This document shows, piece after piece, positions 23,606-31,842 of a stretch of DNA of 64,000 nt (the stretch's first letter is position 1; each line of letters opens with the position of its first letter). The notes below the pieces were generated by a model, which searched no databases, was not told where the DNA came from, and saw nothing but the letters and a program-made list of their open reading frames with translations. The position numbers and the translations under genes were made by a program. Source of the DNA: CALLPQ01 sp039819545 (GTDB lineage Bacteria; Pseudomonadota; Alphaproteobacteria; Caulobacterales; Parvularculaceae). Location: NCBI GenBank assembly GCA_039819545.1, contig JBCBRS010000002.1, forward strand, positions 62,001-126,000, given 5' to 3'.

Positions 23606-24397
23606 ATGTCCACCCATCTCCTGTTTGACCTTCTGATTATCGGGCACATCACAACCGGCGCACCGGGCCTGATCAGTTTCTGGGTTCCGGTTCTATCGCG
23701 CAAAGGGAGCCGTAATCATAAATTCTGGGGCAAGGCCTTTACGGTCATGATGCTGATCACCGGTTCTATCGCCGCTGCGATGGCGAGCATGACGCTCGCT
23801 TTTCCTGTGACAACGCACCCCCAGTTAATGAGCCACCCTGAGTTTTCTGATCCCGCCCTGATCCGCGGTATCTTTGGCTGGATGATGCTGTATCTAGCAA
23901 TTCTGACCATCAATCTTGCTTGGTATGGCTGGCTTGCCGTCCGCAACAAACGTGATCACGCCGCTAACATGGCCTGGCATAATGTTGGCTTACAAATCAT
24001 CCTGTCAATTGCGTCAGTAAATTGCGCCGTCCAGGGCCTGATCATTGGTCAATGGATGATGGTTGGTATCTCCTTTGTGGGCTTTGCCACGGTTGGCACA
24101 AATCTGTGGTTTATGCTGAACCGCAAGCCCACGCCGCGCACCTGGCTTCTGGAGCATATCAAAGCCCTTATCGGTACCGGTATCTCCGTATACACTGCAT
24201 TTTTCGCATTTGGGGCAGTGCGGTATATTCCGCAACTTGCGTTGAACCCGGTTCTCTGGGCCGTACCGTTGATCACCGGTCTCGCACTCATTGTCTATCA
24301 CCAATATAAAGTGCGGCAGATGATGCCGCTTTCACCCTCGCGCGCATCCTCGACCACAGATGCGCCCGCAAAACCCACGCAGGTACCCGCCGAATGA
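23606..24397 (+). CDS. Polytopic membrane protein (DUF2306-like), carotenoid-island associated
   Basis: A 263-residue protein with about seven hydrophobic segments and a soluble Pro/Ser/Ala-rich C-terminal tail. The N-terminal stretch HITTGAPGLISFW...RKGSRNHKFWGKAF, with a His in the first helix and a basic HxxxGK turn, resembles DUF2306-type membrane proteins. Its last four bases overlap the start of the CrtD-like gene (ATGA), so the two are almost certainly co-translated. A carotenoid-modifying role (for example hydration of a psi end, as done by the unrelated membrane enzyme CruF) is speculation from position only. Confidence 0.6.
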   Translation: MSTHLLFDLLIIGHITTGAPGLISFWVPVLSRKGSRNHKFWGKAFTVMMLITGSIAAAMASMTLAFPVTTHPQLMSHPEFSDPALIRGIFGWMMLYLAILTINLAWYGWLAVRNKRDHAANMAWHNVGLQIILSIASVNCAVQGLIIGQWMMVGISFVGFATVGTNLWFMLNRKPTPRTWLLEHIKALIGTGISVYTAFFAFGAVRYIPQLALNPVLWAVPLITGLALIVYHQYKVRQMMPLSPSRASSTTDAPAKPTQVPAE

Positions 24398-25923
24398 CCC
24401 ATCGAAAACACATTATTGTTGTTGGCGCGGGCGCTGGCGGCCTCAGCGCGGCGATTGATCTTGCCCGTAGCGGTCATGACATTACTGTCCTCGAACGCAA
24501 CAGCGAAGCTGGTGGCAAAATCCGCCAACGGCTCGTGAAAAACAATCGCGGCATTGATGTTGGGCCCACAGTTTTCACCATGCGCTGGATTTTTGACTCG
24601 CTGTTTGAGGATGCCGGGGCAAGCTTCGCAGATGCCTTGACGTTACACCCTGCGAGCATTCTTGCGCGTCATGCCTGGGCCAGTAATGACAAACCCAATG
24701 GTAAGCTTGATCTTTATGCGGATATTGATCGCTCCGCCGAGGCCATCGCAGCGTTTGCCTCCCCGCGCGATGCTGAGGGGTATCGTCAATTCTGTGCCCA
24801 AAGTCAGAAAGTCTTTGATGTCCTGCGCGATAGTTTTATCACCGACCAACGCCCCTCCCAATTAGACGTGGTCAAACGAGTTGGCGTTGATCGCCTTGCC
24901 GGGTGGCTTGCCACAATCCGGCCATGGCGCACGCTTTGGCAGGAGCTTGGCACCTATTTCGATGACCCGCGCTTGCGCCAGCTTTTTGCGCGATATGCAA
25001 CCTATGTGGGCTCCTCCCCCCTCGCAACGCCGGCCACCATTATGCTGGTTGCCCATGTGGAACAGCAAGGCGTGTGGCATGTGGATGGCGGTATGCGAGC
25101 GGTGGCGCAGGCCATGCAGTCCCTCGGTGAAGGTCTCGGCGTTACCTACCGCTTTGATGCCCCGGTCGCACGGGTGCGCCTCACGGGTCGGCGCGCCAGT
25201 GCCGTGGAACTGGAAACCGGCGAAGTGATAGAGGCCGACGGCATCATCTTTAACGGTGATATCTCTGCCATCGGGGGCGGACTGCTCGGCGATGAGTTGA
25301 GATCCCGCGCGCCAGTAACGCCACGCAAAAAACGCTCGCTCTCTGCTGTTACCTGGTCCGTTCACGCCCCAACGTCCGGATTTGATCTTGCTTTCCATAC
25401 GGTCTTTTTTGCCGACCGCTATCCCAATGAGTTCCGGTCCATCTTTTCAGATCGAACAATCGCGCAGATGCCAACGGTCTATGTCTGTGCACAGGACCGG
25501 GGAGAGAACGAGGCCGTGCCAATCCAACCCGGTGAAGACGAGCGGTTATTCCTGCTCGTCAACGCCCCGGCCGACGGCGACATCAAATGCCAGACACCGG
25601 AGCAACTGGAGGATTTGAAAATGCGGGTGCTCAAGCTCCTGCGCGTTTGTGGCCTGCATATTGATGATTTTGATGCCACTGCATCTTTGACAGAACCTGC
25701 CGACTTTAACGCGCGCTTTCCCGCAACGGGCGGCGCGCTTTATGGCCAGTCAAGCCATGGCATGATGTCCACCCTGAACCGCAATGGCGCCCGATCTCAA
25801 ATTCCTGGTCTTTATTTTGCCGGTGGTTCAGTTCACCCGGGACCCGGCGTACCCATGGCAACGATGTCCGGCCGTCTAGCTGCTCAGCAATATTTGGCCG
25901 ACCAACGCAGCGGGCGGGCGTAG
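24394..25923 (+). CDS. Carotenoid desaturase, CrtI family, closest in motifs to CrtD
   Basis: A 509-residue FAD-dependent oxidoreductase. The N-terminal fold IIVVGAGAGGLSAAIDLARSG and ERNSEAGGKIRQ is followed by DVGPTVFTMRWIFDSLFEDAG and, at the C-terminus, YFAGGSVHPGPGVPMATMSGRLAA. The PTVFTMRW block and the GGSVHPGPGVPMATMSGR end are what I recall for 1-hydroxycarotenoid 3,4-desaturase (CrtD) rather than phytoene desaturase, but the family is close enough that a CrtI role is possible. No crtB or crtE is nearby. It is coupled to the preceding membrane protein gene. Confidence 0.8.
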   Translation: MTHRKHIIVVGAGAGGLSAAIDLARSGHDITVLERNSEAGGKIRQRLVKNNRGIDVGPTVFTMRWIFDSLFEDAGASFADALTLHPASILARHAWASNDKPNGKLDLYADIDRSAEAIAAFASPRDAEGYRQFCAQSQKVFDVLRDSFITDQRPSQLDVVKRVGVDRLAGWLATIRPWRTLWQELGTYFDDPRLRQLFARYATYVGSSPLATPATIMLVAHVEQQGVWHVDGGMRAVAQAMQSLGEGLGVTYRFDAPVARVRLTGRRASAVELETGEVIEADGIIFNGDISAIGGGLLGDELRSRAPVTPRKKRSLSAVTWSVHAPTSGFDLAFHTVFFADRYPNEFRSIFSDRTIAQMPTVYVCAQDRGENEAVPIQPGEDERLFLLVNAPADGDIKCQTPEQLEDLKMRVLKLLRVCGLHIDDFDATASLTEPADFNARFPATGGALYGQSSHGMMSTLNRNGARSQIPGLYFAGGSVHPGPGVPMATMSGRLAAQQYLADQRSGRA

Positions 25924-25974
25924 TTTCAATTCTCTGTACAGACTATCGTTTACGAAAAAAAAGGCGCACGCGCG

Positions 25975-26880
25975 ATGTCACAAAAAAGGCAGGTTGCTTT
26001 TCTCGGCCTTGGTGTCATGGGCTTTCCCATGGCCGGATTTCTGGCCAAGTCGGGTCACACGGTCACCGTCTATAACCGCACACCAGCCAAAGCCGAGGCC
26101 TGGCTCAAATCCTATCCTGGCAAGTCGGCGCCAACCCCCCATGCCGCAGCGTGCGATGCTGACGTTGTTTTTGCCTGTGTGGGTAATGACGACGACATAC
26201 GTGCAGTAACCCTTGGGGAAGATGGTGCCTTTGCGGCCATGAGGGCGGGCACGATCTTTGTGGATCACACCACCACGTCGGCGGCGTGCGCGCGCAGTCT
26301 TGCCACCCACGCAACGCAGCACGGCTTTTCTTTTCTTGACGCACCAGTTTCTGGCGGGCAAGCAGGTGCGCAAAGCGGTACACTGACGGTGATGATCGGC
26401 GGTGAAGCCGATGCGGCCGCTGGCGTAGAGCCACTGATTGCAACTTACGCCCGGATGCAACAACGCATAGGGCCCACGGGCAGTGGTCAGCTGACCAAAA
26501 TGGTCAACCAGATCTGTATCGCAGGCATCGTTCAGGGCCTCGCCGAAGCACTGCATTTTGGCAAAGCAGCAGATCTTGACCTTGAAGCGGTCATCGATGT
26601 GATCAGTAAAGGCGCCGCCCAATCCTGGCAGATGGAAAACCGTGCCCACACCATGATTGAGGGGCAATTTGATTTTGGCTTTGCCGTCGACTGGATGCGC
26701 AAAGACCTAGGCTATGTGCTGGAAGAGGCACGCCGTAATGGCTCAACCTTGCCGCTTACCGCTCTTGTTGATCAATATTACGGCCAAGTGCAAGCGCTCG
26801 GCGGTAACCGCGCGGATACCTCCAGCCTCATTCAACCGCTGGAGACAGTCAGAACTGCGAGCAAAAAGCGTGAACGCTAG
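25975..26880 (+). CDS. 3-hydroxyisobutyrate dehydrogenase-family NAD(P)-dependent oxidoreductase
   Basis: A 301-residue beta-hydroxyacid dehydrogenase. The N-terminal coenzyme loop FLGLGVMGFPMAGFLAKSGH, the substrate motif FLDAPVSGGQAGAQSGTLT and the catalytic-lysine region GQLTKMVNQICIAG are all present, with the C-terminal KDLGYVLEEAR helix. Substrates in this family include 3-hydroxyisobutyrate, tartronate semialdehyde and succinic semialdehyde; the residues alone do not decide. It lies 51 nt after the desaturase gene and could be the last gene of that transcript. RBS AAGG is suitably spaced. Confidence 0.85.
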   Translation: MSQKRQVAFLGLGVMGFPMAGFLAKSGHTVTVYNRTPAKAEAWLKSYPGKSAPTPHAAACDADVVFACVGNDDDIRAVTLGEDGAFAAMRAGTIFVDHTTTSAACARSLATHATQHGFSFLDAPVSGGQAGAQSGTLTVMIGGEADAAAGVEPLIATYARMQQRIGPTGSGQLTKMVNQICIAGIVQGLAEALHFGKAADLDLEAVIDVISKGAAQSWQMENRAHTMIEGQFDFGFAVDWMRKDLGYVLEEARRNGSTLPLTALVDQYYGQVQALGGNRADTSSLIQPLETVRTASKKRER

Positions 26881-26902
26881 GTAGGGGTTGTAAAAAGTGT
26901 GA

Positions 26903-27001
26903 TCGTCGATGGTTCCCATCGATCGACTTGGGTTCGAACGCGCGACCAATAAGAAATCTAGACTGCGATTTTGATTCAACAAAACATAAACGCAGTCTAG
27001 A
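26903..27001. repeat. Dispersed ~96-bp repeat element, copy B
   Basis: Same architecture and orientation as copy A at 16594-16689. The 43-base first part contains GGTTCCCATC and CTTGGGTTCGAACGCGCGA, followed by a perfect 11-bp inverted repeat TCTAGACTGCG (26957-26967) / CGCAGTCTAGA (26991-27001) enclosing GATTCAACAAAA. It lies between the convergent dehydrogenase and histidine kinase genes, where the hairpin might also slow transcription. Confidence 0.8.
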
Positions 27002-27056
27002 CTCTGAGATGGTACGCCTGAATTCAGTGCCCGTTCTCGCCTGGATCACGCTGCGA

Positions 27057-29630
27057 TTAAGCCGCTTTATCTGCACCCGCGTGCTGTGCGCGGATTGAAG
27101 ATATCACGCGGGCAACCTCCCTCAGAAGTTCATTTTTATCGATGGGTTTGGCCACATATCCATCCGTACCCATGGCAAGATAGCGGTCACGGTCACCGGC
27201 CATGGCGTCAGCGGTAAGCGTGATGATCGGCGTTGCCTGCCACGCCTCGGTACTTTGACGAATAGCTGCCACCGTTTGAGGGCCATCCATCACTGGCATA
27301 TGCATATCGAGGAGAACAACGTCGAAATGTCCAGCCTTGGAAAGCTTTGCCAGTGCATCCTCGCCGTGGATCGCTTCCACCACGTCAATCGTCGTTTCGG
27401 CAAGAAAGGCTTTTACGACCAACCGGTTCACCTTGTTATCGTCAACAAGCAGCAGGCGTAGTGGCTGCCTATCGGTCAGGGGCTGTTTGTTCATATCCTT
27501 GTTCGGCGCCACGTCGGTCTCGCGCGGCTCGCCCGCAATTCGGTTAACGCCGATCTCGAGGGTAAAGGTGGAGCCATGACCTTCAACACTATCCACACTG
27601 ATCGTACCCTCCATCAGCCGCGCAAGCTCCGCCGTGATGGCAAGACCAAGACCCGAGCCGCCATATTTGCGGGTTGTTGAGGTATCCACCTGTTCGAACG
27701 AGCGGAAGAGCTTTTGCTGAGCGGCAACCGGAATGCCAATGCCGGTATCGCGTACCTCAATGGTCAGACAATCGTGTCCCCCGGCATCAACCCTCAGGCC
27801 GACACGCACCGTTACCTTGCCGTTTTCCGTGAACTTGATGGCGTTCGAAACAAGGTTGGAAACACACTGGCGTAACCGCAGCGGGTCACACACCAGACGC
27901 TGGTCCAACGATGGTAAAAGCTCCAGATCAAGCGTTACCCCTTTTTCATCAGCCTTTGTCTGCCACAACTGTACGAGTTGATGAAACAGGGTCCTGATAT
28001 CGGTAGGCACCTTTTCAATGGTCATTTTGCCCGCCTCGATTTTTGATAAATCGAGGACATCATTGACGATCGTCAACAGCGACTGGCCAGAATCAACGAT
28101 GACGTTAACGCAGTTCTTCAATTCCCCATCAAGAGGTTTGTCAGACATCACCTGCGCCATTCCCATAAGGCCATTGAGGGGTGTACGGATTTCATGGCTC
28201 ATATTGGCGAGAAAACTCGATTTTGCCTGCGTTGCTTCGTGCGCTAGCCGCTCACTTTCACGTAGATCGTTTGCATAGGCTTTCAGGCGTCGCTTGGACA
28301 TGACGAGCGACAGAGCAAACACACCAAGGGTTCCCGCCACGATCATCATCAACAGCAAAATAACGTGATTGCGCTTTTCTACCCGCTCAGCGGTAAGCTT
28401 CTCGCTTAAGAGCTGCTGGATACGACTGTTGTTTTCCTCCTGACGAATGCGTGCATCCATGTATTCAGCGCGTGCGCGGGCCTGGTCCGCATTGAGGGTT
28501 TCCTGAAACCCTTCTGATTTGCGGATTGCATTTAGAGCCCCTTCATAGTCGCCCGCACTTTCGCGAAATTTTGCCAAGGCTGCGTAAAACCGAATTTGAC
28601 TGTCGCGCGATCCCAGTTTGTCTCCAGCGGCAACAACCTCTTCCATGAGCGAGACGGCTTTGTCGAAATCGCCCGCACCGTAATAATCTGTTGCAAGGAT
28701 GTAATTCGAGGTCGCTTTATAGAGCGGTGAGCCAATCTTTGCCGCATCGGCCACGAGCGAGCGGGCCACATCACCAATCGCTTTATACTCGTCGCGGGCG
28801 ATATGAATGAGCGCATAATTGCTCAACAGATGCCAGTTAACTTGCTTGGCCTGTATCTGTGTCAGTTGCCCATTATTTAGAGCCGTTCCAAGCTCTTTAC
28901 GGCCGATATCAATGTATCTCTCGGCACGCTCATATTGCTTACTCTCCAAAAGCACGTAACCGATATTGACGAGAATCTTCAGGCGTTCAACCGCCGCGAG
29001 AGACTGTGTTCGTGGGTTTTCGTAATTCTCGATCATTAACTCGGCAGCCTGAACGGCATTTCCAATATTGGTGTGCAGCGCAATCATCAGTGTATCTGCG
29101 TATTGCTGATGCTGTGCATTCTGCGTTGTCGCCGCATGGCGCCTGATCGAGTCAATTAAATTGAGTGCTTTTTCAATTTGATCGGTATACACATAAATAT
29201 ACCCTGCGGGATAAAGGGCTTCGGCATAAAAATCGGCACCCTCCAGCGCCCGAAAGAACCGATCACCGATGAGCGTGAGATAAGCATCGCCCTTTTCAAA
29301 TTCGCCGAGGGTTGCCAGGAGCTTGAGCCGGTGCGTAACGCCGTGCGCCCAGACAACGTCTTGTGTTCCCTCCGGTAAGTCAGCAAGAATTTCATCAAGC
29401 TGAACAATTCGTGCGTCGAAAGGAAGGGCGAGAAAGGCGTCACTGGTGACAAGTGCCTCAATGGGATCGGCACCGGTGATCGTAGGTGATAGTCCTTGTG
29501 CGTTAGCAATGCCCGTAAACGTCGGCACCAAGGTTGCAATGGCGCAGGCGATTGCGCCTATCACCGGCATGGCTGCGCGCGATAGTTTCACCCCGCCGAC
29601 CGTATTGCCTGTGCGCTTAATCCCAAACAT
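27057..29630 (-). CDS. Hybrid sensor histidine kinase with periplasmic helical-repeat sensor
   Basis: An 857-residue membrane kinase. A signal peptide (1-45) leads to a TPR-like alpha-helical periplasmic region (about 55-380), a coiled coil (385-420), one membrane helix (422-444), a HisKA domain with NMSHEIRTPLNG (phospho-acceptor His479), a HATPase domain with VSNAIKFTENG (N box), DTGIGIP and GSGLGLAI, and a C-terminal receiver domain with LLLVDDNKVNR and phospho-acceptor Asp in VLLDMHMP. No cognate regulator or phosphotransferase is adjacent, so its pathway is unknown. Confidence 0.92.
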   Translation of the reverse strand: MFGIKRTGNTVGGVKLSRAAMPVIGAIACAIATLVPTFTGIANAQGLSPTITGADPIEALVTSDAFLALPFDARIVQLDEILADLPEGTQDVVWAHGVTHRLKLLATLGEFEKGDAYLTLIGDRFFRALEGADFYAEALYPAGYIYVYTDQIEKALNLIDSIRRHAATTQNAQHQQYADTLMIALHTNIGNAVQAAELMIENYENPRTQSLAAVERLKILVNIGYVLLESKQYERAERYIDIGRKELGTALNNGQLTQIQAKQVNWHLLSNYALIHIARDEYKAIGDVARSLVADAAKIGSPLYKATSNYILATDYYGAGDFDKAVSLMEEVVAAGDKLGSRDSQIRFYAALAKFRESAGDYEGALNAIRKSEGFQETLNADQARARAEYMDARIRQEENNSRIQQLLSEKLTAERVEKRNHVILLLMMIVAGTLGVFALSLVMSKRRLKAYANDLRESERLAHEATQAKSSFLANMSHEIRTPLNGLMGMAQVMSDKPLDGELKNCVNVIVDSGQSLLTIVNDVLDLSKIEAGKMTIEKVPTDIRTLFHQLVQLWQTKADEKGVTLDLELLPSLDQRLVCDPLRLRQCVSNLVSNAIKFTENGKVTVRVGLRVDAGGHDCLTIEVRDTGIGIPVAAQQKLFRSFEQVDTSTTRKYGGSGLGLAITAELARLMEGTISVDSVEGHGSTFTLEIGVNRIAGEPRETDVAPNKDMNKQPLTDRQPLRLLLVDDNKVNRLVVKAFLAETTIDVVEAIHGEDALAKLSKAGHFDVVLLDMHMPVMDGPQTVAAIRQSTEAWQATPIITLTADAMAGDRDRYLAMGTDGYVAKPIDKNELLREVARVISSIRAQHAGADKAA

Positions 29631-29716
29631 GATCGTCCTTCCTCACGTCACGGGGAAGGAAAGCGCAAATCCATAAAATTTTAATAGGCGCAGCGCCCAG
29701 AGTTTTAGAGTTTGGG

Positions 29717-29731
29717 TTAACCCGCTCCTAA
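29717..29731 (-). promoter_or_regulatory. CtrA-like site upstream of the hybrid histidine kinase
   Basis: On the minus strand TTAG-GAGCGGG-TTAAC matches the CtrA consensus TTAA-N7-TTAAC with one mismatch, about 90 nt before the kinase start codon. Single-mismatch sites are expected several times by chance in a window of this size, so this is suggestive only. Confidence 0.3.
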
Positions 29732-29753
29732 CCGTATTTGATTTTTGGCGCTG

Positions 29754-30602
29754 TCAGCCCTGTTCTGCGCGGTTTCGGCGCCGGTTAATGTACGCGACAA
29801 TTATTTTATGAGTGTTCGGCAAAAGTCGCTGTAACCCGGAAATTAATTTCGCATCCGGGCCAACCACAATCCGGCTGCGACGCTTTTGCGTACCGCGTAG
29901 GATTTGGCGTGCTGCGTCTTCGGGGCTCGTGCGCGCGACTTCCTTAAATTGTGCGACCATGGTTTCGCGGTCTTCGGGCTGATGGTTCGGCCGGTCAATG
30001 GCAGCGTTCTTAATGATCGGCGTATCAACCCCGCCCGGATGGACACAGGTAACACTAACCCCATCATCAGCCAGTTCCTGAGCCAGCGTTTCGGTAAACC
30101 CACGCACCGCAAATTTTGATGCGCAATAGTGGGCCTGATTGGGAAAACCGATCAACCCGAACAGGCTGGAGATATTCACGATACCCCCTTTTTGCTCAAT
30201 CAACTGCGGCAAGAAAGCTTTACACAGATGAACAACACCCCAGTAATTGACCGCCATGATCTTTTCGTGAGCATCAAGGCTTGTCTCCGCAAAACTCCCA
30301 TAGCGGGTCAGGCCCGCCACATTGAAGAGATAATCCGCCGGGCCCAGGCTTTCTTTCAAGAGGGGCGCGTAGGCGCGTATGGCGTCACTGTTGGTGACAT
30401 CCAGCGGGTCCTGACGCACGCTATTGGACGCCTCGGCCCCCGCGAGCCGCACCGTCTCGCTCAGGCCATCAGTGTCTTTGTCGCTTAACGCAACCCGCGC
30501 ACCGCTGGCGACCAACTGGAGGGCAAGGGCACGCCCGATCCCGGACGCCGCGCCTGTGACAATGCAGACTTTTCCCGCAAAATGGTCGTGGATATGGTTC
30601 AT
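29754..30602 (-). CDS. Short-chain dehydrogenase/reductase (SDR)
   Basis: A 282-residue classical SDR: cofactor loop VTGAASGIGRAL (about 15-26), an acidic residue after strand 2 (LSDKDTD) suggesting NAD(H) preference, NVAGLTRYG, and the catalytic NISS...YCASK triad (Ser, Tyr, Lys). The C-terminus is basic (INRRRNRAEQG) and carries PNTHKIIVAYI, as in acyl/retinol-type SDRs associated with membranes. The start at 30602 gives the normal N-terminus; an in-frame upstream ATG would run through the divergent intergenic region. Substrate unknown. Confidence 0.85.
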   Translation of the reverse strand: MNHIHDHFAGKVCIVTGAASGIGRALALQLVASGARVALSDKDTDGLSETVRLAGAEASNSVRQDPLDVTNSDAIRAYAPLLKESLGPADYLFNVAGLTRYGSFAETSLDAHEKIMAVNYWGVVHLCKAFLPQLIEQKGGIVNISSLFGLIGFPNQAHYCASKFAVRGFTETLAQELADDGVSVTCVHPGGVDTPIIKNAAIDRPNHQPEDRETMVAQFKEVARTSPEDAARQILRGTQKRRSRIVVGPDAKLISGLQRLLPNTHKIIVAYINRRRNRAEQG

Positions 30603-30727
30603 GACGGCGTAATCCCTTCGCTTCTCCCCCACGTAAATAAGCGAGCAGTGTGCAGGGTACTGGCCCCGCAGAGCAACCGGAAACTGCATCGCCGGATTGC
30701 GGCCTCCTTCCCTGGACAGTACGCTCC

Positions 30728-30752
30728 GATAAAGTGAAACGACACTTTTATC
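30728..30752. promoter_or_regulatory. Inverted repeat (candidate operator) before the nitronate monooxygenase gene
   Basis: GATAAAGTG (30728-30736) and CACTTTTATC (30743-30752) form an almost perfect inverted repeat around a 6-nt spacer, ending 25 nt before the start codon at 30778 and within the 175-nt region shared with the divergent SDR gene. The size suits a TetR- or MarR-type repressor; the regulator is not in the window. Confidence 0.45.
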
Positions 30753-30777
30753 CCCAATCAATGTAGCGGAGACCCCC

Positions 30778-31743
30778 ATGCCAACCTTTGCCGAAATCAA
30801 AAGCCAAATGCGCCTGCCCGTCATTGGCGCGCCGCTCTTTATTGTGTCGAACCCAAAGCTCGTCATCGCGCAATGCACGTCCGGCATTATCGGGTCGTTC
30901 CCGGCGTTGAATGCCCGCCCGCAGGAGGCGCTCGACGACTGGATCACTGAGATCAAAGACGCCATCAACCGCCACAATGACACCAACCCGGATCAGCCCG
31001 CGGCACCCTATGCAGTAAACCAGATTGTGCACCGCTCGAACGACAGGCTGATGGCGGATATGGAAACCTGCGTGAAGCATCAGGTGCCGGTGGTGATCTG
31101 CTCGCTTGGAGCGCGTGAGGAAGTCTATGAGGCCGTGCATTCCTATGGCGGTCTGGTGCTGCATGATATCATCAATGATTTTTTCGCCCGCAAAGCCATC
31201 TCCAAAGGCGCTGACGGTCTGATCGCCGTGGCGGCGGGGGCTGGCGGTCACGCGGGTACATTGTCACCTTTTGCGCTGGTACAGGAAATCCGCGAATGGT
31301 TTGACGGGCCAATCGCGCTCTCGGGCTCGCTTGCCACCGGCGACGGCGTGCTTGCCTGCGAGGCCATGGGTGCGGACTTTGGGTATATTGGATCCGCCTT
31401 CATCGCCGCCGATGAGGCCAATGCCAGCGACGGCTATAAGGATGCGATTGTTGAGTATAAAGCCGACGATATTGTCTATACGAACCTTTTCACTGGCGTG
31501 CATGGCAACTACCTCAAACCGTCTATTGAGGCGGCGGGCATGGACCCACAAAATCTGCCGGAGAGCGATCCCTCAAAGATGAATTTCGGCTCCGGCGGTA
31601 ACTCCAAATCAAAAGCGTGGAAAGACATCTGGGGCTGCGGCCAAGGCATTGGCGCGGTTACCGAACGCCAATCTACTGCACAAATGGTCGACCGCTTGGC
31701 GACGGAATACAATGCCGCGCGCGCCCGGCTTGGCGCTGCTTAG
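30778..31743 (+). CDS. Nitronate monooxygenase / 2-nitropropane dioxygenase family protein
   Basis: A 321-residue FMN-dependent TIM-barrel enzyme. RLPVIGAPLFIVSNPKLVIAQC at the N-terminus and GADGLIAVAAGAGGHAGTLSPFALVQEIR, with the flavin-proximal histidine, are family hallmarks; IALSGSLATGDGVLACEAMGADFGYIGSAFIA forms the phosphate-binding end. These enzymes oxidise alkyl nitronates such as propionate 3-nitronate. RBS GGAG precedes the ATG, and an inverted repeat lies just upstream. Confidence 0.88.
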   Translation: MPTFAEIKSQMRLPVIGAPLFIVSNPKLVIAQCTSGIIGSFPALNARPQEALDDWITEIKDAINRHNDTNPDQPAAPYAVNQIVHRSNDRLMADMETCVKHQVPVVICSLGAREEVYEAVHSYGGLVLHDIINDFFARKAISKGADGLIAVAAGAGGHAGTLSPFALVQEIREWFDGPIALSGSLATGDGVLACEAMGADFGYIGSAFIAADEANASDGYKDAIVEYKADDIVYTNLFTGVHGNYLKPSIEAAGMDPQNLPESDPSKMNFGSGGNSKSKAWKDIWGCGQGIGAVTERQSTAQMVDRLATEYNAARARLGAA

Positions 31744-31842
31744 GGCATCGCCGGGGCTTCGCGGCGAACGACCGCGCATAAGGGGTTTCACGAAACCGTA
31801 AACCGCGTTTCATAGGATCCCCTGAGTGAAGGAACCGGTTTC

